From NCBI RefSeq assembly GCF_011927625.1, contig NZ_JAATIZ010000006.1, forward strand, positions 62,001-126,000: a DNA stretch of 64,000 nucleotides, given 5' to 3'. The notes beneath the pieces were generated by a model. The model made no database searches. It was not told the DNA's origin and worked only from the letters and a program-made list of their open reading frames with translations. The stretch's first letter is position 1; the number at the start of each line of letters is the position of its first letter. The translations under genes and the position numbers were made by a program. This document shows positions 47,484 to 58,103 of the stretch, piece after piece. Source of the DNA: Paenalcaligenes hominis (GTDB taxonomy: Bacteria > Pseudomonadota > Gammaproteobacteria > Burkholderiales > Burkholderiaceae_B).

Positions 47484-50000
47484 ATGGCTAGAATACCTGC
47501 AACTACAAATCGATCAGCAAAAAACGTCCGTAACGGGCCTTCTAAATGGCAACAGCGACTTAGCTCTCTCGCGTTGGAAGCCCGTTGGGTTGTATTCCTG
47601 TTGTTAGCGACCTGGCTAGCTTTGGTCCTGTTTACATGGAATAGTTCCGACCCAGCTTGGTCACACTCGTTGGACGCGGGATCTATTCATAACCAAGGGG
47701 GTAAGCTAGGCGCCTATGTATCCGATATTTTGTACTATCTATTCGGTTATAGCGCTTGGTTATGGATTGTTTTGTTAGTGCAATATTTAGTGGTCGGTTT
47801 TTACCGAATTACTAATATTGTAATGCCAACTACCCGCATTCAAGAACCCCTAGCTCGTGTACCCTGGGAAGTAGCCATCGGCTTTGTGCTGTTCTTGTTG
47901 GGTTCAATGGGTTTCGAGGCGTTACAGTTGCGTTTTGGTTTTGACTTGCCTGCTGGTGCAGGGGGGCAGATCGGGCAGCTCTTTGCCTCACTGTTGGTCA
48001 CCTACTTAGGTATGGCTGGCGCCATAGTAATGTTATTGGTGGCCGTGTGCGTAGGTGCGAGTTGGCTGTTGGGTTTTTCATGGTTAAATGTTGCTGAACT
48101 AGTAGGCCGCAGCTTAGAGGCCATCTATTTACGGCTTAGCGCATTTAAAGCACGCTGGGATGACAGACGTGTGGGGCAACGTAAAGCGGCGGAGCGCACC
48201 GAGGCGATTACCACTAAACAAGAGCACCCCGACCCTAAACCCGAGCCAACACTTGCTGTGGCACCGCCTCCAGAACGTAAAGAGCCCAGTTTAGGCAGCT
48301 TGGCGCATACACAAGCCTCTGGTCTAGAACAAGAGCACAGTCACACTGCACCTAGACCTTATAAACACCCCATTTTTGATGACCCTACCGACACCGACAT
48401 CGAGCCTATCAATAAAGAAATTGAGCCTATTAATACGTATAACGAGCCCGAGTCTCCCAAGGCAGCCATCCAAACGCAAACCCAAGCCGTCGTGGTCAAA
48501 GCCGCTCGTCCGGTAGCTGATGTTAATTTGCCTCCGCTTGACCTCTTAGATATGGCCGAGGCGTTGGGCGAGCCTATTTCTGCAGAAACCCTCGAGTTCA
48601 CCTCGCGCTTGATCGAAAAAAAGTTGGGCGATTTTGGTGTGAATGTGACAGTAATGGAGGCACAATCGGGGCCTGTGATCACACGTTACGAAATTGAGCC
48701 TGCTACGGGTGTGAAAGGCAATCAAATTGTCAATTTATCCAAAGACTTAGCTCGTTCTTTAAGTCTGGTAGATATTCGTGTAGTGGAAACAATCCCAGGA
48801 AAGAACTTAATGGGTTTGGAGCTGCCTAATCCAAAACGCCAAATGGTGCGTCTAGAGGAAATTGTGGGCTCTAAAAGCTTTGTGGAGAGTAAATCTTTAC
48901 TCACGGTAGCATTAGGCAAAGATATTGCTGGACATGCCGTCGTCGCTGATTTGGCTCGTATGCCGCACTTGTTAGTGGCTGGAACCACCGGCTCAGGCAA
49001 GTCGGTAGGGATCAACGCCATGATTTTATCTATTCTTTACAAAGCCACACCAGAAGAAGCACGTCTCATTCTCATTGACCCTAAAATGTTGGAGATGAGT
49101 GTATATGAAAATATTCCGCATTTACTTGCTCCTGTGGTGACAGATATGCGCGAAGCGGCTAACGCGCTGACATGGTGCGTAAATGAAATGGAGCGCCGTT
49201 ACAAGCTAATGAGTAAAATGGGAGTGCGTAATTTGGCTGGTTTTAATAGCAAAATTAAAGAAGCCAAAGAACGAGGTGAAAACATTCCTAATCCGTTCTC
49301 GTTGACTCCCGATGCGCCCGAGCCTTTAGACGCGCTGCCCTTTATTGTGGTGGTCATTGATGAACTAGCCGACTTAATGATGGTCGCTGGCAAGAAAATT
49401 GAAGAGCTTATTGCTCGCTTAGCGCAAAAGGCGCGTGCTGCTGGAATTCATTTAGTGCTTGCAACACAGCGCCCTAGCGTGGATGTGATCACAGGCTTGA
49501 TTAAAGCCAATATTCCAACCCGTATTTCGTTTCAGGTGTCGTCACGGGTCGACTCCCGCACCATCTTGGATCAAATGGGCGCCGAAAGTTTGCTAGGGCA
49601 AGGGGATATGTTGTATTTGCCACCAGGCACCTCTGTGCCTATCCGTGTCCATGGCGCTTTTGTGGATGATGATGAAGTCCACCGTGTCGTGGACTACCTT
49701 AAAGACCAAGGCGAGCCAGATTATATCGATGGTATTTTAGATGGGGGCGGTGGGGAAACCGGAGACGGTGTGAATGCAGTCACAGGGTTTGTGGATGCCG
49801 AGTCTGACCCCCTCTACGATCAGGCCGTGGCCGTAGTCATGGAAACACAACGCGCCTCTATTTCGGGGGTGCAACGTCAACTTCGAGTGGGTTATAACCG
49901 AGCAGCCCGATTAATCGAGGAAATGGAAAAAGCCGGTATTGTTTCAGCAATGGGCCCCAACGGAAATCGCGAGATTTTGGTTCCTGTTAATAAAGACTAA
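47484..50000 (+). CDS. ftsK: DNA translocase FtsK
   Basis: FtsK (838 residues) moves chromosome ends at the division septum and activates XerCD recombination. It has four membrane helices in residues 30-200, a charged linker (about 215-350, shorter than in E. coli), and the RecA-like motor with GTTGSGKS at 500-507 and [10 protein letters not shown]. The C-terminal gamma winged-helix domain, which binds the KOPS sequence, is present ([20 protein letters not shown]). It is followed by lolA 9 bp later. The gap to trxB carries TATAAT at 47473-47478, only 5 bp before the ATG. Confidence 0.96.
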   Translation: MARIPATTNRSAKNVRNGPSKWQQRLSSLALEARWVVFLLLATWLALVLFTWNSSDPAWSHSLDAGSIHNQGGKLGAYVSDILYYLFGYSAWLWIVLLVQYLVVGFYRITNIVMPTTRIQEPLARVPWEVAIGFVLFLLGSMGFEALQLRFGFDLPAGAGGQIGQLFASLLVTYLGMAGAIVMLLVAVCVGASWLLGFSWLNVAELVGRSLEAIYLRLSAFKARWDDRRVGQRKAAERTEAITTKQEHPDPKPEPTLAVAPPPERKEPSLGSLAHTQASGLEQEHSHTAPRPYKHPIFDDPTDTDIEPINKEIEPINTYNEPESPKAAIQTQTQAVVVKAARPVADVNLPPLDLLDMAEALGEPISAETLEFTSRLIEKKLGDFGVNVTVMEAQSGPVITRYEIEPATGVKGNQIVNLSKDLARSLSLVDIRVVETIPGKNLMGLELPNPKRQMVRLEEIVGSKSFVESKSLLTVALGKDIAGHAVVADLARMPHLLVAGTTGSGKSVGINAMILSILYKATPEEARLILIDPKMLEMSVYENIPHLLAPVVTDMREAANALTWCVNEMERRYKLMSKMGVRNLAGFNSKIKEAKERGENIPNPFSLTPDAPEPLDALPFIVVVIDELADLMMVAGKKIEELIARLAQKARAAGIHLVLATQRPSVDVITGLIKANIPTRISFQVSSRVDSRTILDQMGAESLLGQGDMLYLPPGTSVPIRVHGAFVDDDEVHRVVDYLKDQGEPDYIDGILDGGGGETGDGVNAVTGFVDAESDPLYDQAVAVVMETQRASISGVQRQLRVGYNRAARLIEEMEKAGIVSAMGPNGNREILVPVNKD

Positions 50001-50009
50001 AGGAATGCT

Positions 50010-50636
50010 ATGAAATGGTTGTCAAAAATTAGCGTACTGGCGCTGGGTCTTACCGCCAGCGCGATGGCTTATGCACAGTCTGCAACGCAGCAATTGCAGC
50101 AATTTGTGCAGCAAGTGCACAGTGCATCGGGTCAATTTAGTCAAAGCACCATTGATGCTCAAGGGGCTTCACGCCCGGCCCAAACCGGAGAGTTTGCCTT
50201 TAAACGTCCAGGAAAATTTAAATGGTCGGTGTTAAAGCCTTACGAGCAGCTTGTGATCTCTGATGGTAAACAGCTGTATCAATACGATCCTGATCTCAAT
50301 CAGCTCACCCAACGTGGCGTTGACCAAGCGATTGGTACGTCGCCGGCTGCTATTTTATTTGGCTCAGGTCAACTTGAAGACAGTTTTGTATTGGAGGACA
50401 GGCCTGACGAAGAAGCGGTACAGTGGTTACGAGCTACCCCTAAATCAAACGATGCAGGTTTTACCTACGTGGATATTGCGTTTAAAAACCAGCTTCCTAT
50501 CCGTTTAGTGTTGTTAGACAGTTTTGACCAACGCACAATCATTGATTTAACCCAAGTCAATACACAGGCTGGCCTTGCCGACTCGACGTTTCAATTTAAA
50601 GCCCCATCAGGCGTTGATGTGGTGACCCTGCCTTAA
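50010..50636 (+). CDS. lolA: Outer-membrane lipoprotein carrier protein LolA
   Basis: LolA (208 residues) is a periplasmic carrier that takes lipoproteins from LolCDE to LolB. A signal peptide covers residues 1-22 (cleavage after AYA). The mature part has QQFVQQVHSASGQFSQ, and GEFAFKRPGKFKWSVLKPYEQLVISDGKQLYQYDPDLNQ, the conserved LolA region that lines the lipid-binding cavity. It is co-transcribed with ftsK and rarA, an order conserved widely in proteobacteria. Length is typical. Confidence 0.95.
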   Translation: MKWLSKISVLALGLTASAMAYAQSATQQLQQFVQQVHSASGQFSQSTIDAQGASRPAQTGEFAFKRPGKFKWSVLKPYEQLVISDGKQLYQYDPDLNQLTQRGVDQAIGTSPAAILFGSGQLEDSFVLEDRPDEEAVQWLRATPKSNDAGFTYVDIAFKNQLPIRLVLLDSFDQRTIIDLTQVNTQAGLADSTFQFKAPSGVDVVTLP

Positions 50637-50649
50637 CCTTTTACATGTA

Positions 50650-51978
50650 ATGGCTGACGACTTATTCACCTCTCAAACAGCACCGTATGCGCCCTTGGCA
50701 GAGCGATTACGCCCTCGTCATCTTGACGAGGTAGTGGGTCAGACCGACTTAGTCGGTGAGGGCAAGCCGTTGCGTGTTGCGTTTGCTTCAGGCCGACCTC
50801 ACTCCATGATTTTCTGGGGGCCACCCGGTGTAGGTAAAACAACATTAGCGCGCATGATGGCGCAGGGTTTTGATGCCCAGTTTATTGCTATTTCCGCTGT
50901 GCTTGGGGGGGTCAAAGACATTCGTGATGCCGTTGTAAAGGCTCAAGTTGCCCAAGGGCAGGGCAGGCGCACTATTTTGTTTGTTGATGAAGTGCATCGC
51001 TTTAATAAAGCCCAACAAGATGCCTTTTTGCCCTATGTGGAAAGCGGATTGTTCACGTTTATTGGGGCCACCACAGAAAACCCTTCATTTGAAGTGAACT
51101 CAGCCTTGCTCTCTAGGGCGCGCGTCTATGTATTGCAACCATTAACCATAGAGCAGCTCGAAACATTGGTTAAAAAAGCCATTGCGCGTTACATAGAAGA
51201 CGCACACATTACGTTGCATTTTACTGATGAGGCGCAGTATCAGTTAGCCGCATGGGCAGACGGTGACGCGCGTCGCGTTATTAATGCGGTCGAGGTCGTG
51301 GCTGAGTCAGCCCATGCTGCAGGTGTTGAGCTGGTCGATCAAGCCTATCTAGAACAGTCACTTTCCCATAACTTGCGACGTTTTGATAAAGGCGGTGATG
51401 CGTTTTATGACCAAATCAGTGCCCTTCATAAGTCGGTGCGAGGTTCAGATCCTGATGCCGCACTCTATTGGTTTAGCCGCATGCTCGACGGAGGCGCAGA
51501 TGCCTCGTATTTGTCTCGTCGTATAGTACGCATTGCATGGGAAGACATTGGGCTAGCCGACCCTAGGGCGATGCAAATTGCCAACGAGGCGGCAGCGACC
51601 TTCGAACGTCTCGGCTCTCCAGAAGGCGAGCTTGCGCTAGCACAGGCGTTACTCTATTTAGCCATAGCGCCAAAAAGCAATGCTGGGTACATGGCGTATA
51701 ACCAAGCGCGCCGTTTTGCTGCAGAACACGGTAGTGCTGCTGTGCCAGTACATTTACGCAATGCCCCAACTCAACTCATGAAGCAATTAGGGCATGGTAA
51801 AGCCTATCGCTATGCGCACGATGAACCCCATGCGTATGCGGCGGGGGAAAATTATTTTCCCGAAGGGCTAAACCCGCGCTTTTATACACCGACGGATCGC
51901 GGTTTAGAGCAAAAAATAGCAGAAAAACTTCGCTTTTTGACTGAGTTAGATCGTCAATCCCATCGCACAAAATCCTAA
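50650..51978 (+). CDS. rarA: Replication-associated recombination protein A (RarA/MgsA)
   Basis: RarA (442 residues) is an AAA+ ATPase that acts at stalled replication forks with SSB. Walker A GPPGVGKT is at 57-64, Walker [15 protein letters not shown] near residue 115, and sensor [21 protein letters not shown] follows. The C-terminal tetramerisation domain is conserved ([22 protein letters not shown]). It starts 13 bp after lolA; the order ftsK-lolA-rarA-serS is common in proteobacteria. There are no signs of damage. Confidence 0.96.
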   Translation: MADDLFTSQTAPYAPLAERLRPRHLDEVVGQTDLVGEGKPLRVAFASGRPHSMIFWGPPGVGKTTLARMMAQGFDAQFIAISAVLGGVKDIRDAVVKAQVAQGQGRRTILFVDEVHRFNKAQQDAFLPYVESGLFTFIGATTENPSFEVNSALLSRARVYVLQPLTIEQLETLVKKAIARYIEDAHITLHFTDEAQYQLAAWADGDARRVINAVEVVAESAHAAGVELVDQAYLEQSLSHNLRRFDKGGDAFYDQISALHKSVRGSDPDAALYWFSRMLDGGADASYLSRRIVRIAWEDIGLADPRAMQIANEAAATFERLGSPEGELALAQALLYLAIAPKSNAGYMAYNQARRFAAEHGSAAVPVHLRNAPTQLMKQLGHGKAYRYAHDEPHAYAAGENYFPEGLNPRFYTPTDRGLEQKIAEKLRFLTELDRQSHRTKS

Positions 51979-52037
51979 GGTTGGCTTAAATCTTAGTCTG
52001 AACTTCGTTACAATCTTTTTATTCTTATATTCCTTGA

Positions 52038-53381
<1,344 letters not shown>

Positions 53382-53393
53382 CCTTGTGTTAGT

Positions 53394-53422
53394 AAAAAAG
53401 CTGGCGTCAGGCCAGCTTTTTT
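53394..53422. terminator. Bidirectional terminator after serS
   Basis: AAAAAAGCTGGC (53394-53405) pairs with GCCAGCTTTTTT (53411-53422) around a GTCAG loop. Both strands have a T-tract, so it also ends the convergent gene at 53428. Confidence 0.9.
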
Positions 53423-53427
53423 ATTTG

Positions 53428-53793
53428 CTAAAGAGAAGGGCGTCGTAAGACAGGGTAGTCTTTGGGCATAGGCAGCATCAAAGGTTGTGTTTTGCTGTCT
53501 TCGTCCAAATACACAGGGTGACGTTTTGGTCTGGCAGTAAGGTTGAGAAGTTGAATGAAAAGAAACAGCCAAACAGCACAGGAAACCACCTTTGCAATTA
53601 AGCCGTTGAGGCTGCCGTACCCGGCTTCGGGTGAGGCCGCAATGCCTAAGAGACTAGCAAGGCTAGGAAACGCGCCAATTAGCTCAACGAATAAGTTACC
53701 CGGTAGAGTAAAAGCAAGACGCAGATACTCCCAGATACCTACTGAGCCCGACGCTTGAAGGTCATAAAACCACTGTAGCGATTGAATATGCAT
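53428..53793 (-). CDS. Uncharacterised small membrane protein
   Basis: A 121-residue protein that I do not recognise. It has an amphipathic N-terminus (MHIQSLQWFYDLQAS), hydrophobic stretches at about 28-52 and 68-90, and a charged C-terminal tail rich in proline (residues 90-121). Two membrane segments are likely. The frame is open to 53838, but the ATG at 53793 has an AAGGAG site 7 nt upstream, so it is chosen. It is convergent with serS and follows no obvious operon partner; the thioesterase gene is 157 bp upstream on the same strand. Confidence 0.6.
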   Translation of the reverse strand: MHIQSLQWFYDLQASGSVGIWEYLRLAFTLPGNLFVELIGAFPSLASLLGIAASPEAGYGSLNGLIAKVVSCAVWLFLFIQLLNLTARPKRHPVYLDEDSKTQPLMLPMPKDYPVLRRPSL

Positions 53794-53949
53794 AATAGAC
53801 TCCTTAGAAGAAAGCCTGTGAACATGCACAAGAGACAAAGGACACCATGTCTCAATTCAATATAGAAGTCTTCACTAAAGTTGGCAAGACTTTGTTGTTT
53901 AAACGTTATCCCTAGTTTTGCTTGGGGGATGGTTTGGTAGGGTAATGGG

Positions 53950-54444
53950 TCAGGATGAACTTAGGTTGAGAAGAGCTCTTTGGCGTTGCTCGATTTCTTG
54001 TCGTAGCTCGCGACGCATTTGGGCGGCCTGATAACGTCTTTTTTCATCTTCGGTTTCAGGTACCAAGGCAGGCACAGCCACTGGCTTTTTATCGTGGTCG
54101 TCCACGGCGACCATAGTAAAAAAGCAGCTGTTTACGTGTCGTACAATACGATGACGAATGTCTTCCGCGATGACTTTTATCCCAATTTCCATCGAGGTCT
54201 TACCTGTGTAATTAACACTGGCTAGAAAGGTAACTAGCTCACCTACATGAATAGGCTGCTTAAAGGTCACTTGATCTACACTAAGCGTCACCACATAACG
54301 GTTGGCATAACGACTCGCGCAGGCATACGCCACTTGATCTAAGAGTTTAAGGATAGTGCCTCCGTGCACATTACCTGAAAAATTCGCTGTATCCGGGGTC
54401 ATCAGCACACTCATGGTTAGCTGGTGAGTGGGTAAATCAATCAA
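53950..54444 (-). CDS. Acyl-CoA thioesterase, hotdog fold (YciA/BACH-like)
   Basis: A 164-residue protein with a single hotdog domain. LMTPDTANFSGNVHGGTILKLLDQVAYACASRYA, read as two joined family segments, contains the conserved Asn and HGG of acyl-CoA thioesterases of the YciA group. It hydrolyses medium- or long-chain acyl-CoA in the cytoplasm (family knowledge). The C-terminus has an extra basic helix (about 130-164). The start is a TTG with AAGGAG 6 nt upstream; the next in-frame ATG (residue 11) would cut off conserved sequence. Confidence 0.85.
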   Translation of the reverse strand: MIDLPTHQLTMSVLMTPDTANFSGNVHGGTILKLLDQVAYACASRYANRYVVTLSVDQVTFKQPIHVGELVTFLASVNYTGKTSMEIGIKVIAEDIRHRIVRHVNSCFFTMVAVDDHDKKPVAVPALVPETEDEKRRYQAAQMRRELRQEIEQRQRALLNLSSS

Positions 54445-54727
54445 GGCAAGCTCCTTGGGCTAAAAATAAAAGACTGAGCTTAACACTGCTTAGTCATAGC
54501 AGAAAATAGATAAGCAGCCATAAACGTAACTGGTAACGCCTGCTGAAACAATTTTACAGTGATTAGCGGTACCTTATAGGCTCATTAATTCCGTCCTCGT
54601 TATCTTTCTATTGAGGTATGCCTATGAATTTACACGATAGGGGTATCTATTTTGCCATCATACCTAACTGCTCTGATCGGCAAGTCATTCAACCAAAGGT
54701 AGCGTAGTTGTAGTTAAAGGTTTTAGT

Positions 54728-55048
54728 ATGTCAAAAAAACAAAAGAATGAACTCAATGAAAAAGAGCAGCGTCAACGTCGGCGTCGTTTAATTGCTAGTA
54801 TAGGGGTTGGGGTATTAGGGGCTTATGTAGCACCTACTCTTTTTACAGTGGGCGAAGCACAGGCCCAATGGCGTCATCGACGTAGCTACTCGCGTCCTAG
54901 CTATTCACGTTATCGTTATTCGTACTCTTATTCCTACTCGGCTCCTAGCTACAGAGTATTACGTCGCGAGCGCAGCCGACTGCGTGATTATGCAGATGAC
55001 CCATTACTTATTATTGAAGATGCCATTATTGGTTCACGGAAAGACTAG
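54728..55048 (+). CDS. Exported Ser/Tyr/Arg-rich peptide, possible precursor for the adjacent kinase/PqqD protein
   Basis: A 106-residue protein that I do not recognise. It has a charged N-terminus (1-20, ending in RRRR), a hydrophobic segment (21-42), a likely signal peptidase site AQA at 44-46, then a mature region with Ser-Tyr-Arg repeats (53-76, repeated SYS and RYR units) and a hydrophobic/acidic tail (DDPLLIIEDAIIGS, 90-103). The twin arginines suggest Tat or Sec export, and a Tyr/Ser-rich core would be a natural phosphorylation or crosslinking target. Its stop overlaps the GTG start of the HPr-kinase-like/PqqD gene, so the two are translated together. A RiPP-like precursor role is an inference. 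Confidence 0.68.
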   Translation: MSKKQKNELNEKEQRQRRRRLIASIGVGVLGAYVAPTLFTVGEAQAQWRHRRSYSRPSYSRYRYSYSYSYSAPSYRVLRRERSRLRDYADDPLLIIEDAIIGSRKD

Positions 55049-56268
55049 TGACAGAGTCAGTAGTTGATTTGTACTTGCCGGGCATTGGCCCGTGTGTACG
55101 CATCATTCATGCCCCAGAGGTAGTCGCTGCTTTCAAAAAAGCTTTAGCTGGGTGGACAGCTTCGTTCGTTGCTCCGCAAGAACCACCACCGCCTTTCTAC
55201 ATTAAGAAAGATGCAGAAGGGCTCTGGCAAGGAGAGCGCACCACACCAGATGAGTTTTACATCCCCTCAGCCACCTCGGCAGTATGCAGTATAGTGGGTG
55301 AACTCATAGGCTATTACCTTGAGCTACAGCCTGAGCTTTTAGGTCTGCATTGTGCAGCGGTAGAGATCGCGGGGCGTTTGGTGTTATTTCCCGAGGACAG
55401 TCGCGCTGGAAAAAGCACGTTATCGGCGGCTTTTATGGCGGCGGGTTATCGTGTTTTTGGTGATGATGTGTTGGCATTAACTGCTCAGGGCGAGGGGGTA
55501 GCCATGGGCGTGGCTCCGCGGTTACGCTTACCCTTGCCTACGAGTTTTTCTGCTGAGTTTTCTGCTTACTTAGCAGAATCAATACGTCTGGCCGACGATC
55601 GATATGGGTTTGTATTACCGGTAGATGCACCGTTGGCACCACACGCTGAGCGTGCCCCAGTGAGTACAATTGTCTTATTAGAACGGTATAGCGATGAGTT
55701 AATCCACACAGAGCCAGAGCTTATTCGTTTGCCTGTTGGCGAAGGCTTGCTCCAGCTGTTGTGCCAAAATTTTGCTTACGAGGCCTCTGGCGAAGAACTC
55801 ATTGATTTTCTATTACCGTTAATGCAGCATAGCTCATGCTATTTGCTACGCTATGGTGAACCACTGACCGCAGCTCGTTATGTAGCGCGTAGCTTGCAGC
55901 AACCCGCTGCGGCAGTACACGCCGCAAGTTTACTCAACCCCTCGCTTGCTGAACAAAGCGCACTAGGCTTAGGCGCTCGGTCTCTTATGACGCTATGGGA
56001 GCCGACTCAAAACGTAAGTCGCTATGAAGTAGGAGAAGAACTGTTTTTAATTCAGACTCGTAGTGGCGTCATTCATCGCTTAAATAATACAGGCAAAGCC
56101 GTTTGGCAGTTATTACAGCAAGAGCCGCTAACTGGACAGGAATTAAGTGAGGTGTTGGCTGAGTCTTTTGATGTGGATCTAGCGCTTGTACAAAGCGACA
56201 TACCACCGTTGTTGGCTGCCTTAGAGCAGGCGGAGCTGATTGAAATGCGACAAGACGCAGCAGAATAA
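55048..56268 (+). CDS. HPr-kinase-like domain fused to PqqD-type peptide-binding domain
   Basis: A 406-residue soluble protein. Residues 85-150 align with the catalytic core of HPr kinase: LGLHCAAVEIAG (H101 region), a P-loop-like EDSRAGKST at 116-124, and GDD (138-140), matching the HprK order His, P-loop, DD. The first Gly of the P-loop is Glu116. The C-terminus (about 316-400) is a PqqD/RRE domain (GVIHRLNNTGKAVWQLL). HprK-like enzymes of this kind phosphorylate or otherwise modify peptides, and PqqD-type domains bind leader peptides. A GTG start overlaps the preceding stop. The partner substrate is probably the upstream peptide. Confidence 0.78.
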   Translation: MTESVVDLYLPGIGPCVRIIHAPEVVAAFKKALAGWTASFVAPQEPPPPFYIKKDAEGLWQGERTTPDEFYIPSATSAVCSIVGELIGYYLELQPELLGLHCAAVEIAGRLVLFPEDSRAGKSTLSAAFMAAGYRVFGDDVLALTAQGEGVAMGVAPRLRLPLPTSFSAEFSAYLAESIRLADDRYGFVLPVDAPLAPHAERAPVSTIVLLERYSDELIHTEPELIRLPVGEGLLQLLCQNFAYEASGEELIDFLLPLMQHSSCYLLRYGEPLTAARYVARSLQQPAAAVHAASLLNPSLAEQSALGLGARSLMTLWEPTQNVSRYEVGEELFLIQTRSGVIHRLNNTGKAVWQLLQQEPLTGQELSEVLAESFDVDLALVQSDIPPLLAALEQAELIEMRQDAAE

Positions 56269-56271
56269 AAA

Positions 56272-56361
56272 TGGCGGGCAGGGTGGGATTCGAACCCACG
56301 ATACGCTTGCACGTATACTGAATTTCGAGTCCAGCGCATTCGACCTCTCTGCCACCTACCC
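56272..56361 (-). tRNA. tRNA-Ser (anticodon CGA)
   Basis: The minus strand folds as a 90-nt class II tRNA. Acceptor arm GGGTAGG pairs with CCTGCCC, discriminator G, encoded CCA. The anticodon stem CTGGA/TTCAG holds loop CTCGAAA, so the anticodon is CGA, reading UCG. There is a long variable arm (TATACG/CGTATC region) and a T-arm GTGGG-TTCGAAT-CCCAC. It starts only 4 bp from the end of the convergent kinase/PqqD gene. Confidence 0.95.
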
Positions 56362-56523
56362 GCACGCTACTTTTTTATGTCTAAAAAGTAAGATGCCTAT
56401 TCTATCAGAGTTTAATAAAAAAAGACCAGCGCTTTGTGTGGCCTAAAGCAGTACCGTCACCCAAAGCAACGCGCTACACTAAGCAGCATGACAATAAGTT
56501 ATTGCTAGCTCTCGGAGAAATAC

Positions 56524-57306
56524 ATGCTTACAGATAAAACAGCCGTGGTAACGGGTTCTACCAGTGGAATAGGTTTAGCCATCGCCCAGCAATTGGCTTC
56601 TCAAGGTGCCAATATTATTTTAAATGGCTTTGGGGAGGCACAAGACATAGAAAAATTACGTGTGAACCTCGAGCTGCAAAATGATGTCAAAGTGCATTAC
56701 ATTGCTGCAGACCTAAGCCAACCCGAGTCAGCTCGCCAGTTTATACGTCAAGTCATTCAACTTATGGGCCGCCTAGATATCTTAGTGAATAATGCCGGCA
56801 TTCAGCACACTGATCGCATCGAAGCGTTTCCCACCGAGCGCTGGGATCAAATTATTGCTTTGAATTTATCCGCTGTGTTTCACACCACAGCCGAAGCGTT
56901 ACCGCAAATGCAAAAACAAGAATGGGGACGCATTATTAATATTGCTTCCGCGCATGGCTTAGTCGCCTCAGAGCAAAAAGCAGCGTATGTGGCAGCTAAG
57001 CATGGGGTTGTGGGGTTAACCAAAGTCACCGCCCTAGAAAACGCGGGTCAAGGCATTACGTGCAATGCGATTTGTCCTGGTTGGGTGCGTACGCCTTTAG
57101 TCGAGGCACAAATAAAAGCCCTAGCAGAACATCACCAGGTGGATATTGAAACCGCCGCTCGCCAGTTGCTAGCAGAAAAACAGCCATCCTTACAGTTTGT
57201 GACGCCGCAGCAAATTGGTGGGGCCGCCGTCTTTTTGTGCTCGGATGCCGCACAACAGATGACAGGCGCAACCTTGTCTTTAGACGGTGGTTGGACGGCT
57301 CGCTAA
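56524..57306 (+). CDS. bdhA: 3-hydroxybutyrate dehydrogenase
   Basis: A 260-residue short-chain dehydrogenase that interconverts D-3-hydroxybutyrate and acetoacetate with NAD. TGSTSGIG is at residues 10-17, NNAG at 89-92, and the catalytic Ser142, Tyr155, Lys159 are in place. The sequence NIASAHGLVASEQKAAYVAAKHG and the tail LSLDGGWTAR match BDH rather than generic SDRs. It links poly-hydroxybutyrate or ketone metabolism to acetoacetate, a product of HMG-CoA lyase as well. yaaA follows 14 bp later. Confidence 0.9.
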   Translation: MLTDKTAVVTGSTSGIGLAIAQQLASQGANIILNGFGEAQDIEKLRVNLELQNDVKVHYIAADLSQPESARQFIRQVIQLMGRLDILVNNAGIQHTDRIEAFPTERWDQIIALNLSAVFHTTAEALPQMQKQEWGRIINIASAHGLVASEQKAAYVAAKHGVVGLTKVTALENAGQGITCNAICPGWVRTPLVEAQIKALAEHHQVDIETAARQLLAEKQPSLQFVTPQQIGGAAVFLCSDAAQQMTGATLSLDGGWTAR

Positions 57307-57320
57307 CTAGAGGTTTTATT

Positions 57321-58103
57321 ATGTTATTTGTTTTATCGCCTGCTAAAAAGCTTGATTACGACACCCCAGTACGCACCACGTTATTGACTCAGCCTGTCAT
57401 GGTGCCCCAAGCCCAAGCACTCATAGAGGTCTTGCGCACCATGCCAGCCGCAGAAATCCAAGCCTCAATGAAATTAAGTGATGCGTTAACTGCGCTGAAT
57501 GTACAACGTTATCAAGATTGGCAAACCCAGTTTAGTTTGGCTAATGCGCGTCAAGCCGTGTTGGCCTTTAACGGCGATGTCTACGAGGGCTTACAAGCTA
57601 ATTCGTTCTCTGACACACAGCTCGAGTGGTTACAACAGCATGCATTAATTTTAAGCGGATTATATGGCGTACTGCGTCCTTTAGATTTAATGCAGCCCTA
57701 TCGCCTAGAAATGGGCACGCGGTTAGCCACCTCAAAGGGTAAAAACTTGTACGACTATTGGGGTAGCCAACTAGCGCAGTATATCAATCAGCATTTTGAG
57801 CAGCACCCCACCTCGCATCCTTTCGTGGTTAATCTAGCGTCAAATGAATACTTTAAAGCGGTGGATACCAAAACATTGACGATTCCAGTGGTGGAATGTG
57901 TTTTCCAAGACCAGAAAGGGGCTGACTGGAAAATCATTAGTTTTTATGCCAAAAAGGCCCGTGGCTTAATGCTGCGCTACGCCGTTGAGCACCAGTGCAC
58001 CACGCCCGAAAGCTTAAAAGCGTTTAACTACGAGGGCTATGCATTTGCTCCCGAGGTGTCCTCGGAAACTAAACTGGTGTTCCGCCGCCCCGAACCGAGT
58101 TAA
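57321..58103 (+). CDS. yaaA: Peroxide stress protein YaaA (UPF0246/DUF328)
   Basis: A 260-residue cytoplasmic protein that begins FVLSPAKKLDYD and contains NGDVYEGL and the conserved DYWGSQL and NLASNEYFKAVD regions of the YaaA family. E. coli YaaA limits intracellular iron during peroxide stress and binds DNA. The frame is open to 57237 inside bdhA, but the ATG at 57321 gives the family N-terminus and has AGAGG upstream. Its last 35 bp overlap the 3' end of the convergent FUSC gene. Confidence 0.94.
   Translation: MLFVLSPAKKLDYDTPVRTTLLTQPVMVPQAQALIEVLRTMPAAEIQASMKLSDALTALNVQRYQDWQTQFSLANARQAVLAFNGDVYEGLQANSFSDTQLEWLQQHALILSGLYGVLRPLDLMQPYRLEMGTRLATSKGKNLYDYWGSQLAQYINQHFEQHPTSHPFVVNLASNEYFKAVDTKTLTIPVVECVFQDQKGADWKIISFYAKKARGLMLRYAVEHQCTTPESLKAFNYEGYAFAPEVSSETKLVFRRPEPS

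Noticed and set aside
56272-56361. tRNA-Ser as an integration site for the peptide/kinase pair
   Set aside because: The tRNA 3' end faces the pair, but I see no integrase and no direct repeat of the tRNA end on the far side (54445-54727).
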